Of a DNA stretch of 16,643 nt, positions 8,548-15,540 are shown piece by piece. The stretch is from an uncultured Clostridia bacterium. Its GTDB lineage: Bacteria > Bacillota > Clostridia > Oscillospirales > Ruminococcaceae. Location of the stretch: NCBI GenBank assembly GCA_947628385.1, contig CANQZS010000013.1:1-16643 (forward strand), in the 5' to 3' direction. The notes below the pieces were generated by a model. The model did not search any database. It had not been told where the DNA came from and saw nothing but the letters and a program-made list of their open reading frames with translations. A program made the translations under genes and the position numbers. How positions within the stretch are numbered: position 1 is the stretch's first letter; every line of letters starts with the position of its first letter.

Positions 8548-11500
8548 TTAAAACTGAATATTGATAATTGTATCTTCCTCAAGAGTCTGCATAAGTTTCT
8601 TTTCAAGCTCTCCGATATATTTCTTTACATCGGCTTCGCTTTCAAGCTGCCAAGATACGGAACTGTTAATGCTCTTTATGCTTATTGTCTTACGCTTCTT
8701 AATGACAGGCTTTGGAGTCGGGTCGGGTGTGTCCTCTCCACCATTACCGGGATTTTCACCCTTCTTTTTAGCTTCCATTTCCTCAAGGATAGCATTTTCT
8801 CTTGTGTCAATCTCATTAAGACAGCGTACCATCAATGCGTCTGCTTCAACAGTAATGCCCTGAAGGTCGGCAAGATTATTACAGCTCTCCGCCTTATCAC
8901 GAAGCTCCTCGAATTTTTCAACATACTTGTTGCTGAATTCCTGCTTACAGTTTTTTCCGTCAAGGTGTTCAAAAACTCTTGTCCTTGCTTCATCAATAGC
9001 TGCCCTGACAGGCTGTGTTCTTTCATCTAAAAGAACACTGTATGCAAGATGATAATCGTCAATAAGTCCGGGGAGCTTGTGAATATTGTTATAAGGCTTT
9101 TCTGCCCTGATAATATCTCGTATCTGCTTTGCGGTAGATTCGATATTTGCATCAACGATATACGTTTTGCCGGCATCAAAATTTGCAAGAACAGTAAGTG
9201 CCTTGTCAAAAATCTTGACCTGTTCACCCTCAAAGAATTTCTTTATCGGCTCATAATCTTCGGCAAAATCAAGCAGGTCGTCCATCTTTTGGGGAACATT
9301 TTTGAAGAATAAAGTTACATTATCAATTGCAAGAATATCCTGCATATATTTTTTGCCGTTCAGAACGATCTGCTTTCCGGGATAACGTGCCGAATTGTAT
9401 CTACGTTCAAAATCGGAAAGTTCTCTCTGACAATTCTCCGCATATCTTCTGAAATCACGCATAATTGCATCTTCATCATCGTTGGAATATGCTATACCGA
9501 AAACGTCCTTGATAATGTCCTTGACTGCCTTTTTATCTCGTTCGCTGACCTTATCACGCTTCTCCGTCATCAGCTTGTCAAGATATTCCTTACGGGTAAT
9601 GTAACGGGCAATTTCTTTAGGCTCTTTGTTGTTGAAAGTAATACTTTCGCTGTTTACATAAAGGAAAATATCGCCATTCTTGAACAGCTTTGCAACAAGC
9701 CACCACATATCTTCTTCTTTGAAGCCGAAAGGTGCTTTCATAAATCTGTCCACAAGCGTTTTCATTGAGGTTTTGGTGTGATTTACGGTATTTCTTCCGA
9801 TATATTCAAGTATTTCATTAAGGGCAAACTTGTTAGGCTCGGTCTGTACGCCTGCTATTATCTGCTGATCGTTCTTCGATGCAAGAACATCAAGAACATC
9901 ATTTTCATTCATAGCAGTATCAATGTATGTGAGTTTATGGTAAATTGCCGAAACAAGTTTTCCAAGTGCTTCGTTGATTCGGGAGCCGATTTCCTTTGCA
10001 TTGGTTTCAATGCGTTCTCCATTTGCATAAATAACTGCGTGTGCAAGAGCATCTTCAAGGTAGATTTTTGCGTTTTCCTTTCTCTCACGAAGCTCGACTG
10101 CTTTCTGCTCCTTGATAAGATTGAAATTGACAACACCCTGCGCTCCAGATTTTAGGAACTTTTCAATCTGCTTTGCACTGCGTATCTCCTCGATAAATGC
10201 TCTGTCATCGGGCAGCACAACAAGAACGGCGCTCTGCTGTGATGAGCTGATACGGAGAGTGTTATCATCTCTGCTTTCATCGCTATCGGGAGTGATGATT
10301 TTTACACTAATATCATTATTCTGATTTGAACGCAGCATCTTATCATCAACAATCTGATTGAAACGGAATTTATATCTGCCGCTCAAATGATTACTGCTGT
10401 ATTTATCCTCCGAATAAATATCTTGGAAGATAAGCGAAGATACCTCGGCTGTTATCTCGGAAGGCTCGATAGGCTGCTGTGCAATGGATTTGTTTATTTC
10501 CTGCTCCTCATTGGTGAGGAATATGTAGTTATCACCATTCTTCTGAACAAGCATCTGATTTACAAGAACATTCAGCGCACCCTCTACTTTTTTCTGAATG
10601 TTCATTCTTTCATCATCAAGAGATTCAACCATAAGACTTGCAATATTTTCGGGATTAGGCTTTATCTCCTTAACATACTTTATGAGAAGAAGCGTTTTAA
10701 GGACATTTACATTGAAGCAGTTTTCTTCCTTATCGGGATTAATTTTTATTGTGTCCCACGCTTTAAATATAACGGAAGAATAAGTATGGTCAAGGTATCT
10801 TTCAAGTGCATCATAGAACATATACAGAGGGATAATTCTGCCGGGTTCGCTATTCGCTAATCTTACCGCCGATTCCTTGAAAAGCGCAAGCATAGAACGC
10901 TCACCATCGGACAGATGCTTGAGTGATGTGCAGTATGTTCTAACGGCAGTCAAAATGCTGCTGAGAAGATTAAAGTGATACGGAATGAAAGGATATACCT
11001 CTGCAAAATCCTCTCTGTCTGCATAGAGCTTCTTTTCAACACCGTCATTGAAATAGATAAGGTTCTTGATGATTGTATCCTTTGCATCATATAAAGTACG
11101 GAGTGTTTCTTTTCCCGTTTCATTCTTTTTCAGAATACGCTGCTTTATAACCTCGTCCGCATTTGTAGAGGAAAGCGAAAGTCTTGTATCAAAACGTCCT
11201 TGAATCTTTGAGAAATTCTGATTTGTTCTTGTGACAGAGTCAATATCCTGCTGACTTGTTACGATTACCCACGCTTTTCCACGACAAGCTGTTCCCAGAT
11301 TTTCTGTAACAGTCTGAAGGTTGAGCATAAGGTCATTGTTATCTCCAATATACTGCCCGATCTCGTCCACAAGGAATACAACGTGATGATTTTTACCCTT
11401 TTTGTCGATATATTTCTTTACAAGCTCCGCAAAACGCTTAACGTCCATTGAATATGGTTCGGATATTTTCTCGCAAATATTTCTTGCAGCATCTTCCGAC

Positions 11501-12156
11501 ATAATATCCATATCTGTAAGCACTTCAACTACTTCGTCCTGAATATAGTCAAAATCATCTCTTGATTCTATCCAAGACTTGCCGTTCAGATCCTCAAAGC
11601 GTTCCTTAAATTCTTCATACTTTCCTTCATCGGTAAGCCGTCTTTCAAGGTCGGCAACAAGAGGGATAGCACCGCAAAAGCCCTGCATTTCGTTAAACAC
11701 CTTGAGAAATACATATCCGATAGCTTCTTTGTTGCTTTTTCCTGTCATTTCGCTTCGGGAATCAATGTTGAAAAGAATAACGTCAGTAGGAGTATCGGCA
11801 GCCAGTTTCATATCTGCCATTACCAGATTGTCCTTGATTTTGTTATCTTCCTCGAAATACTGAATAGCTGTCTTTCCGCCGTATTCATTGCCACTGAGTA
11901 TATACGAAAGCATTTTCAAGAAATGAGATTTACCGCTTCCAAAGAAGCCGGAGATCCAAACTCCCATTGCATCGGTATTACCCAAAATACCCTTTTTATA
12001 ATTGGAGAAGAATGTAGTAAAGTGCTTATTCAGCTCTCTTGTCACAACATATTCTTCAAGTTCCTGCTTAACGTCCTCGGTTGCGTCCTGCTCAACCTTA
12101 ACAACGCCCTTGATTGTACGGTTTATATCTTTTTCAAATAACTGACTGATTTTCAT
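8548..12156 (-). CDS. brxC: BREX type 1 ATPase BrxC
   Basis: 1202 residues, the usual length of BrxC. The N-terminal P-loop ATPase has Walker A GFFGSGKSH (70-78) and Walker B VVFLVDE (259-265), with a strand ending in a polar residue (WVIVTSQQD) further on that fits sensor 1. The remainder is long, mostly helical and charged, with coiled-coil-like stretches around the middle and a Lys-rich linker with a Pro/Gly/Asp segment near residues 1130-1150 before a small terminal domain. Family knowledge: BrxC is required for BREX methylation and defence and is thought to act as a nucleotide-driven scaffold or remodeller in the complex. It starts 15 bases after brxB with GGAGGT before ATG. No frame damage is seen. 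Confidence 0.95.
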   Translation of the reverse strand: MKISQLFEKDINRTIKGVVKVEQDATEDVKQELEEYVVTRELNKHFTTFFSNYKKGILGNTDAMGVWISGFFGSGKSHFLKMLSYILSGNEYGGKTAIQYFEEDNKIKDNLVMADMKLAADTPTDVILFNIDSRSEMTGKSNKEAIGYVFLKVFNEMQGFCGAIPLVADLERRLTDEGKYEEFKERFEDLNGKSWIESRDDFDYIQDEVVEVLTDMDIMSEDAARNICEKISEPYSMDVKRFAELVKKYIDKKGKNHHVVFLVDEIGQYIGDNNDLMLNLQTVTENLGTACRGKAWVIVTSQQDIDSVTRTNQNFSKIQGRFDTRLSLSSTNADEVIKQRILKKNETGKETLRTLYDAKDTIIKNLIYFNDGVEKKLYADREDFAEVYPFIPYHFNLLSSILTAVRTYCTSLKHLSDGERSMLALFKESAVRLANSEPGRIIPLYMFYDALERYLDHTYSSVIFKAWDTIKINPDKEENCFNVNVLKTLLLIKYVKEIKPNPENIASLMVESLDDERMNIQKKVEGALNVLVNQMLVQKNGDNYIFLTNEEQEINKSIAQQPIEPSEITAEVSSLIFQDIYSEDKYSSNHLSGRYKFRFNQIVDDKMLRSNQNNDISVKIITPDSDESRDDNTLRISSSQQSAVLVVLPDDRAFIEEIRSAKQIEKFLKSGAQGVVNFNLIKEQKAVELRERKENAKIYLEDALAHAVIYANGERIETNAKEIGSRINEALGKLVSAIYHKLTYIDTAMNENDVLDVLASKNDQQIIAGVQTEPNKFALNEILEYIGRNTVNHTKTSMKTLVDRFMKAPFGFKEEDMWWLVAKLFKNGDIFLYVNSESITFNNKEPKEIARYITRKEYLDKLMTEKRDKVSERDKKAVKDIIKDVFGIAYSNDDEDAIMRDFRRYAENCQRELSDFERRYNSARYPGKQIVLNGKKYMQDILAIDNVTLFFKNVPQKMDDLLDFAEDYEPIKKFFEGEQVKIFDKALTVLANFDAGKTYIVDANIESTAKQIRDIIRAEKPYNNIHKLPGLIDDYHLAYSVLLDERTQPVRAAIDEARTRVFEHLDGKNCKQEFSNKYVEKFEELRDKAESCNNLADLQGITVEADALMVRCLNEIDTRENAILEEMEAKKKGENPGNGGEDTPDPTPKPVIKKRKTISIKSINSSVSWQLESEADVKKYIGELEKKLMQTLEEDTIINIQF

Positions 12157-12171
12157 AATGATACCTCCACA

Positions 12172-12747
12172 TTACGCAAGTCTGAATGCTCTGTAATAGT
12201 TATCGTCCTTTATTTCATTGAACAGAATAAGCTCCTGTCCCGTAAACTTTCCGGGATAAAACATAACAATAGGAATATCATCACTTACAGGGTGAAGATT
12301 ATTCAATATGCTGTGCGCCCTGACGATGGGATAGCTCTTTCCCACACCTGTTATAAAGATAATCGAATTTTCCGGGGCATTTTCATTTATGTACTTTATA
12401 ACAAGGTTATCCGCTGAAGTCAAACGTAGTGTATTTCCTATTGCCTTTGACACTCGGTCAAGTCCCTTGCTCTTTTCAAAATCAAAATTCTTTTCAAGAT
12501 AGCCCTTTTCCTCCAACAGCTTGATAATTATATCATAGAGGTCAAATACTACTATCTGTCTTTCGGATTCGGAACGGTTGTATTTCTTAACTATGAAATC
12601 AACTCGTTCTCTGACAAACAATTCCTGTTCGGCAGGATAATCAAAAATATAGTATCCCGTTTCATTGCCAAGTCCTTTATTATTCAGAAATGAAGGTTTT
12701 TTCATTTCTTCTTCGGCTATTTTGAATCTTTCTTCAAGCTCGGTCAT
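12172..12747 (-). CDS. brxB: BREX protein BrxB (DUF1788)
   Basis: 191 residues, the usual size of DUF1788/BrxB. The most recognisable stretch is IIFITGVGKSYPIVRAHSIL near the C-terminus, followed by NNLHP and VMFYPGKFTGQEL. No catalytic motif is evident and the biochemical role is not known; in tested type 1 systems it is needed for methylation and defence. It starts 1 base after the brxA stop, with AGGAG lying inside the last bases of brxA, so translation is probably coupled. No signal peptide or membrane segment is present. Confidence 0.94.
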   Translation of the reverse strand: MTELEERFKIAEEEMKKPSFLNNKGLGNETGYYIFDYPAEQELFVRERVDFIVKKYNRSESERQIVVFDLYDIIIKLLEEKGYLEKNFDFEKSKGLDRVSKAIGNTLRLTSADNLVIKYINENAPENSIIFITGVGKSYPIVRAHSILNNLHPVSDDIPIVMFYPGKFTGQELILFNEIKDDNYYRAFRLA

Positions 12748-12748
12748 C

Positions 12749-13357
12749 TTAATTCACTCCTGTAAAAGCATTTATAATAGCAGTTCCGTTATTATCTGAC
12801 AAAAACGATTCAAGGTTAGTATCAAGCAGCGGCGGTGTAATCTGTTTGGCTGATTTGTTTCCATTTATCTCGGAAACAAGTCCGGATTCCGTAAGGAAAT
12901 TCATATATGTTGATTTCAAATGCTTTATTGTCGATTCTTTCCAAGCAGAAATATCATCATTTTGATTTGCCTTGCTTATAAAGAATGATGCAATATCACT
13001 TGTACTTATTTCATCGCAGCCAAGAATTAACTTATCTCGATACACCTCATATATAAATTCAAAAAACAAGCGATCCAGCTTCATTATACATATAAGGTTG
13101 ATGAGCTTCTGTGTAGATACATCGGAGGACAGAAATATATCAATCAGTTTTTTGTCCATTGAATTGACACGATTGATTATGTATCCATACATACGTTTTG
13201 CCCTATATGAATTAACAGCACCAAACCAGTTTTCATCAATGCACTTCTTCTTAATATCCTCCGATGAAACACCTTCATTTACTGCGGCAACAACTCTCTT
13301 AAACTCTAAAAACCAAAAGGATTGTGACATCAATCCTGCACTATATACATTAGCCAT
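12749..13357 (-). CDS. brxA: BREX protein BrxA (DUF1819)
   Basis: 202 residues and the first gene of the operon. The N-terminal YSAGLMSQSFWFLEFKRVV is the hallmark of DUF1819/BrxA, and the C-terminal half has alternating helices ending in a LLDTNLESFL segment. Family knowledge: BrxA is a small, all-helical protein that can bind DNA, reported as dispensable for methylation in E. coli. The start is ATG at 13355-13357, with AGAGGTAA six bases upstream and a near-consensus promoter further back. It ends one base before brxB. An antisense open frame covers part of this gene but is a shadow. Confidence 0.94.
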   Translation of the reverse strand: MANVYSAGLMSQSFWFLEFKRVVAAVNEGVSSEDIKKKCIDENWFGAVNSYRAKRMYGYIINRVNSMDKKLIDIFLSSDVSTQKLINLICIMKLDRLFFEFIYEVYRDKLILGCDEISTSDIASFFISKANQNDDISAWKESTIKHLKSTYMNFLTESGLVSEINGNKSAKQITPPLLDTNLESFLSDNNGTAIINAFTGVN

Positions 13358-13402
13358 ATATTACCTCTTAATCAATAAATTAAAGGAAACAATACTTTTG
13401 TT

Positions 13403-13431
13403 ATTATATCATATTTCTCCAAATTTTTCAA
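13403..13431 (-). promoter_or_regulatory. Main promoter of the BREX operon
   Basis: On the minus strand, -35 TTGAAA (13431-13426), a 17-base spacer and -10 TATAAT (13408-13403) with a TGA extension just before the -10. This is five of six and six of six consensus matches at ideal spacing. Predicted start of transcription is near 13396, leaving a leader of about 40 bases that contains the brxA ribosome binding site. The -35 lies within the right copy of the 15-bp direct repeat, so the promoter spans that junction. Confidence 0.85.
13417..13431. repeat. 15-bp direct repeat, right copy
   Basis: Exact copy of the 15-mer at 85-99, same orientation, overlapping the -35 of the brxA promoter. Identity ends at both sides of the 15 bases. 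Confidence 0.5.
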
Positions 13432-13504
13432 GCAGAAAATAATCATTTGTTGTTTAGTTTTACCAAATCCAACAGATATAAAGTTTTTTTGTATATACAA
13501 GTAT

Positions 13505-13543
13505 ATTATACCATATTTGATGTGTAAAAATCCGGACAGTTAA
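13505..13543 (-). promoter_or_regulatory. Distal BREX promoter candidate within a repeated 39-bp module
   Basis: The minus strand carries TATAAT (13510-13505) preceded by TGG, an extended -10, but no good -35. The whole 39 bases match 14813-14851, upstream of the nuclease gene, at 32 of 39 positions without gaps. The best-kept parts are ATTTTTACACA and TGTCCG (minus strand). It lies between the nuclease terminator and the main brxA promoter, so it could give a second, longer brxA leader of about 140 bases. It could instead be a relic of a mobile-element end. Confidence 0.55.
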
Positions 13544-13580
13544 TTTTGAGAATGTAGAAAATTACACGAATTTATTGTTC

Positions 13581-13615
13581 AAAACAAACAAAGCCGCTCG
13601 ATTTCTCGAACGGCT
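13581..13615 (-). terminator. Rho-independent terminator of the nuclease gene
   Basis: On the minus strand AGCCGTTCGA (13615-13606) pairs with TCGAGCGGCT (13601-13592), a 10-bp stem with one G-T wobble and a GAAA tetraloop, followed by TTTGTTTGTTTT. It lies about 20 bases after the TAA at 13635-13637, that is, after the end of the Cys/His tail and not after the amber codon, which supports the tail being the original gene end. Confidence 0.88.
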
Positions 13616-13634
13616 CTATCTTAATAAATTATGT

Positions 13635-13838
13635 TTATGGATGGCATCTTCCACAAGGGGAATATCCCATATCAATGACTTCCTCACGGGAGCAGGAAAC
13701 CTCTTTCTTGTTCTTATCTTTCATATCATCAACGCTTGAACAAGAGGGCAGATGAAACTTCTTTGTGTTCGTATTCAGAACGTAAGTACACTTTCCCGAT
13801 GAAGCGGTGCCGCTTGATACAGAACTGTCATTTTTACT
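13635..13838 (-). pseudogene. Severed Cys/His-rich C-terminal tail of the nuclease
   Basis: Immediately after the amber codon at 13839-13841 the same frame stays open for 67 codons to TAA at 13635-13637. The tail starts with a Ser-rich linker and then shows YVLNTNTKKFHLPSC and GYSPCGRCHP, a Cys/His module found at the ends of secreted nucleases and related proteins in Firmicutes, possibly binding zinc. No start codon with a ribosome binding site precedes it, so it would be made only by read-through. The intact frame points to a recent nonsense mutation, for example Lys AAG or Gln CAG to TAG, or to a base-calling error. Confidence 0.8.
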
Positions 13839-14771
13839 CTAGACTGTAATCTTGCACGTTGCTTTCAGCCCGTTTGAGGTCTTGGCGGTAATGGTTACTG
13901 TTCCTGCCTTCTTTGCAGTTACCTTTCCTTTACTGCTCACAGTTGCAACCTTGTTGTTGCTTGAATACCATTTTACGATTTCTTTCGATGATGCAGGAGT
14001 AACCGTTGCAACAAGCGTTTTAGATTGACCGACTTTTAGGCTGTATTTTGTGTAATTCAGAGTTACCGATGTAATTGTTCCATCCGAAAGCCTACTGCTT
14101 CCGTCCGTATAATTGATGGAAATATCGGGCTGAACATTATAGCAATACACATTGAAACAAACACCCTTGCCCTTATCTTCTACGGAGTAGGCTTCCATCT
14201 GTACGCCGCTTGCTAACAAGTTATCGTCCTTAAATATAGGCGTAACTCGATACAAAACGTGATTATTGGTATCCTCCACATAATCTGCAACCATATTCTC
14301 AAATGGGAGCATACCCTCAACGTTCATATAACGTGTGCCTGTGATTAGATTCTGCTCGTTTGCGTTCTCACCTGTGAGCTGATAGCCGATAAGGTGACAG
14401 CGGTTATATAGGTACTTGCCGTCAACATTATCATATTTGACGGTGTGCCAGCCGGACGGTTTTATCATACCGATCGCACCACGTTCCTCTGTGGGCATTG
14501 TTTCTTTGCAGACATTGGCATAAGCAGCACCGCATCTGCCCAGCTCGTCCAGATCGCTGTACTTTTCAAATGCTTTCTTCGTCAGTTCAGATTTTTTAAA
14601 GCCCGGCAGATTGTTGTTCAGTTCAACATAGGCTTCACCTGAGTAAGCAGGCAAATTGCTTAACGTTATCTTTTCTTTCTGCGTTTCCGCCGATGCAGGC
14701 ATAACCGCCAGATTACAGATAAGGCTCAAAGCCATAAGCAAGCATAAAAACACATTTTTTCTTTTCTTCAT
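13839..14771 (-). CDS. Secreted DNA/RNA non-specific endonuclease with Big_2 domain, cut short by an amber codon
   Basis: 310 residues to the TAG at 13839-13841. A signal peptide covers about residues 1-28 (MKKRKN, a hydrophobic core, then ASA before Glu29). The nuclease domain (about 35-215) has the His-Me finger signature NRCHLIGYQL (123-132, likely general base His126) and NLITGTRYMNVEGMLPFEN (141-159), whose Asn residues fit the metal-binding helix of the EndA/DNA-entry nuclease group. The usual DRGH is NRCH here. A bacterial Ig-like Big_2 domain fills about 232-310. It probably degrades extracellular nucleic acid. Start: ATG with GAGGAGGT at good spacing. The core appears intact; only the tail after the amber codon is lost. 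It has its own promoters and terminator and is not clearly part of BREX. Confidence 0.88.
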   Translation of the reverse strand: MKKRKNVFLCLLMALSLICNLAVMPASAETQKEKITLSNLPAYSGEAYVELNNNLPGFKKSELTKKAFEKYSDLDELGRCGAAYANVCKETMPTEERGAIGMIKPSGWHTVKYDNVDGKYLYNRCHLIGYQLTGENANEQNLITGTRYMNVEGMLPFENMVADYVEDTNNHVLYRVTPIFKDDNLLASGVQMEAYSVEDKGKGVCFNVYCYNVQPDISINYTDGSSRLSDGTITSVTLNYTKYSLKVGQSKTLVATVTPASSKEIVKWYSSNNKVATVSSKGKVTAKKAGTVTITAKTSNGLKATCKITV

Positions 14772-14812
14772 AGATATACCTCCTCGATTTTCGTTTTATG
14801 CTTCTGATAATA

Positions 14813-14851
14813 ATTATATCATATCAAGTGTGTAAAAATACGGACAATTAA
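14813..14851 (-). promoter_or_regulatory. Proximal promoter of the nuclease gene, second copy of the 39-bp module
   Basis: Minus strand TATAAT (14818-14813) with a TGA extension, about 40 bases before the nuclease ATG. No strong -35 is present; TTAATTGTCCG lies just upstream of where one would sit. The 39 bases match 13505-13543 at 32 positions. The conserved TTGTCCG and ATTTTTACACA blocks suggest a shared regulator site or shared origin. Confidence 0.65.
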
Positions 14852-14873
14852 CCTCTAATAACCATTTCCGAAC

Positions 14874-14901
14874 ATAATTGTCCGAAAGTTGGGACAATTA
14901 T
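14874..14901. promoter_or_regulatory. Perfect 10-bp inverted repeat, candidate operator or RNA hairpin
   Basis: ATAATTGTCC (14874-14883), 8-base spacer, GGACAATTAT (14892-14901): a perfect palindrome between the two nuclease promoters. A third half-site, CGGACAATTA, is at 14841-14850 inside the 39-bp module. As DNA this fits a dimeric repressor or activator. As RNA from the distal promoter, the middle arm could pair with either outer arm. Confidence 0.6.
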
Positions 14902-14973
14902 ACTTTTGTATATGAAATCTATTCTTTCAAATAATACACATTGTTATATTAGATTGTATGTGACTATATGCTA

Positions 14974-15002
14974 ATTATATCATATTCATTCTGATATATC
15001 AA
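14974..15002 (-). promoter_or_regulatory. Distal promoter toward the nuclease gene
   Basis: Minus strand -35 TTGATA (15002-14997), 17-base spacer, TATAAT (14979-14974) with TGA extension. It would produce a leader of about 195 bases before the nuclease ATG, running through the inverted repeats at 14841-14901. It overlaps the upstream region of the divergent regulator gene. Confidence 0.65.
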
Positions 15003-15073
15003 CACCTTTTACGCATATATTCTGATAGTATTTATTACTTTATCGTGTACAATACTATATAGAGGTGATGTTT

Positions 15074-15385
15074 GTGTATGAGGACGAATTTGCCCTGCGA
15101 TTGGCACAGCTTAGAAACAAAAAGGGAGTATCAGCCCGTGATATGAGCTTGTCAATCGGACAAAATGCAGGCTACATTAACAGTATTGAAAGCGGTAAAG
15201 CCTTTCCTTCAATGGCAGTCTTTTTCTACATTTGTGAATATCTGCAAATCTCTCCCCGTGATTTTTTCGATGATGATTCCAAAAATCCCGAAAAGCTAAA
15301 TGAAATCATTGCCAACCTACAAAAGTTGGACGATAACCAGCTTAACAGCATTTCGGAAATAGTCCGGGGCTTAGTTCAGAAATAA
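15074..15385 (+). CDS. XRE-family helix-turn-helix regulator
   Basis: A small DNA-binding protein of about 103 residues, and the only clear plus-strand gene in the window. The helix-turn-helix runs through RLAQLRNKKGVSARDMSLSI and the recognition helix region GQNAGYINSIESGKAFPSM, followed by a short helical tail that may dimerise. The frame is also open from GTG 15065 and ATG 15068, but AGAGGTG at 15061-15067 overlaps or abuts both; GTG 15074 is six bases past it and is the better start. A weak TACAAT (15048-15053) may be its -10. It is divergent from the nuclease gene, so it might control that promoter region; no target can be proven here. Confidence 0.85.
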   Translation: MYEDEFALRLAQLRNKKGVSARDMSLSIGQNAGYINSIESGKAFPSMAVFFYICEYLQISPRDFFDDDSKNPEKLNEIIANLQKLDDNQLNSISEIVRGLVQK

Positions 15386-15388
15386 CCA

Positions 15389-15430
15389 ACAGCCAAGCTG
15401 CATACAATTTGCAGCTTGGCTGTTTTTAAT
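15389..15430 (+). terminator. Rho-independent terminator of the XRE gene
   Basis: ACAGCCAAGCTGCA (15389-15402) pairs perfectly with TGCAGCTTGGCTGT (15410-15423) around a 7-base loop, a 14-bp stem followed by TTTTTAAT. It begins three bases after the XRE stop codon. Confidence 0.92.
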
Positions 15431-15432
15431 AG

Positions 15433-15476
15433 ATAAATTGGTTTTGTATTATCAGACTCATAAAACCTCAATTTAT
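15433..15476. repeat. Imperfect AT-rich inverted repeat between convergent terminators
   Basis: ATAAATTGGTTTT (15433-15445) is complementary to AAAAC-CT-CAATTTAT (15462-15476), 13 paired bases with a 2-base bulge and a 16-base loop. It has no T-tract of its own and no known role; it may be an auxiliary terminator or a degraded element. Confidence 0.4.
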
Positions 15477-15477
15477 A

Positions 15478-15524
15478 ACAAAGAAAAACCTCCTACGCAC
15501 TTGAAGAAAAAGTGCATAGGAGGT
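15478..15524 (-). terminator. Rho-independent terminator of the fibronectin III gene
   Basis: On the minus strand ACCTCCTATGCACTT (15524-15510) pairs with AAGTGCGTAGGAGGT (15502-15488), a 15-bp stem with one G-T wobble and a 7-base loop, followed by TTTTCTTTG. It starts 17 bases after the stop of the upstream gene. The wobble pairs only in the minus-strand RNA, which agrees with its direction. Confidence 0.92.
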
Positions 15525-15540
15525 AATGTATTATGCAGGA

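Noticed and set aside
8482..9030. 182-codon open frame on the plus strand
   Set aside because: It lies antisense to the ends of brxC and pglX, has no ribosome binding site or family resemblance, and its composition is that of a reverse-strand shadow.
9778..10860. Two long Ile/Leu/Phe-rich plus-strand frames that look like membrane proteins
   Set aside because: The hydrophobicity comes from reading the reverse of Lys/Glu/Asp-rich brxC codons; brxC is intact across the area.
12972..13442. 156-codon plus-strand open frame over brxA
   Set aside because: It is a shadow of brxA, which has a clear ribosome binding site, promoter and DUF1819 signature.
13491..13510. TATAC-TT-GTATA palindrome near the distal brxA promoter as an operator
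   Set aside because: It is only five bases per arm of alternating T and A in very AT-rich DNA, so chance is a sufficient explanation.
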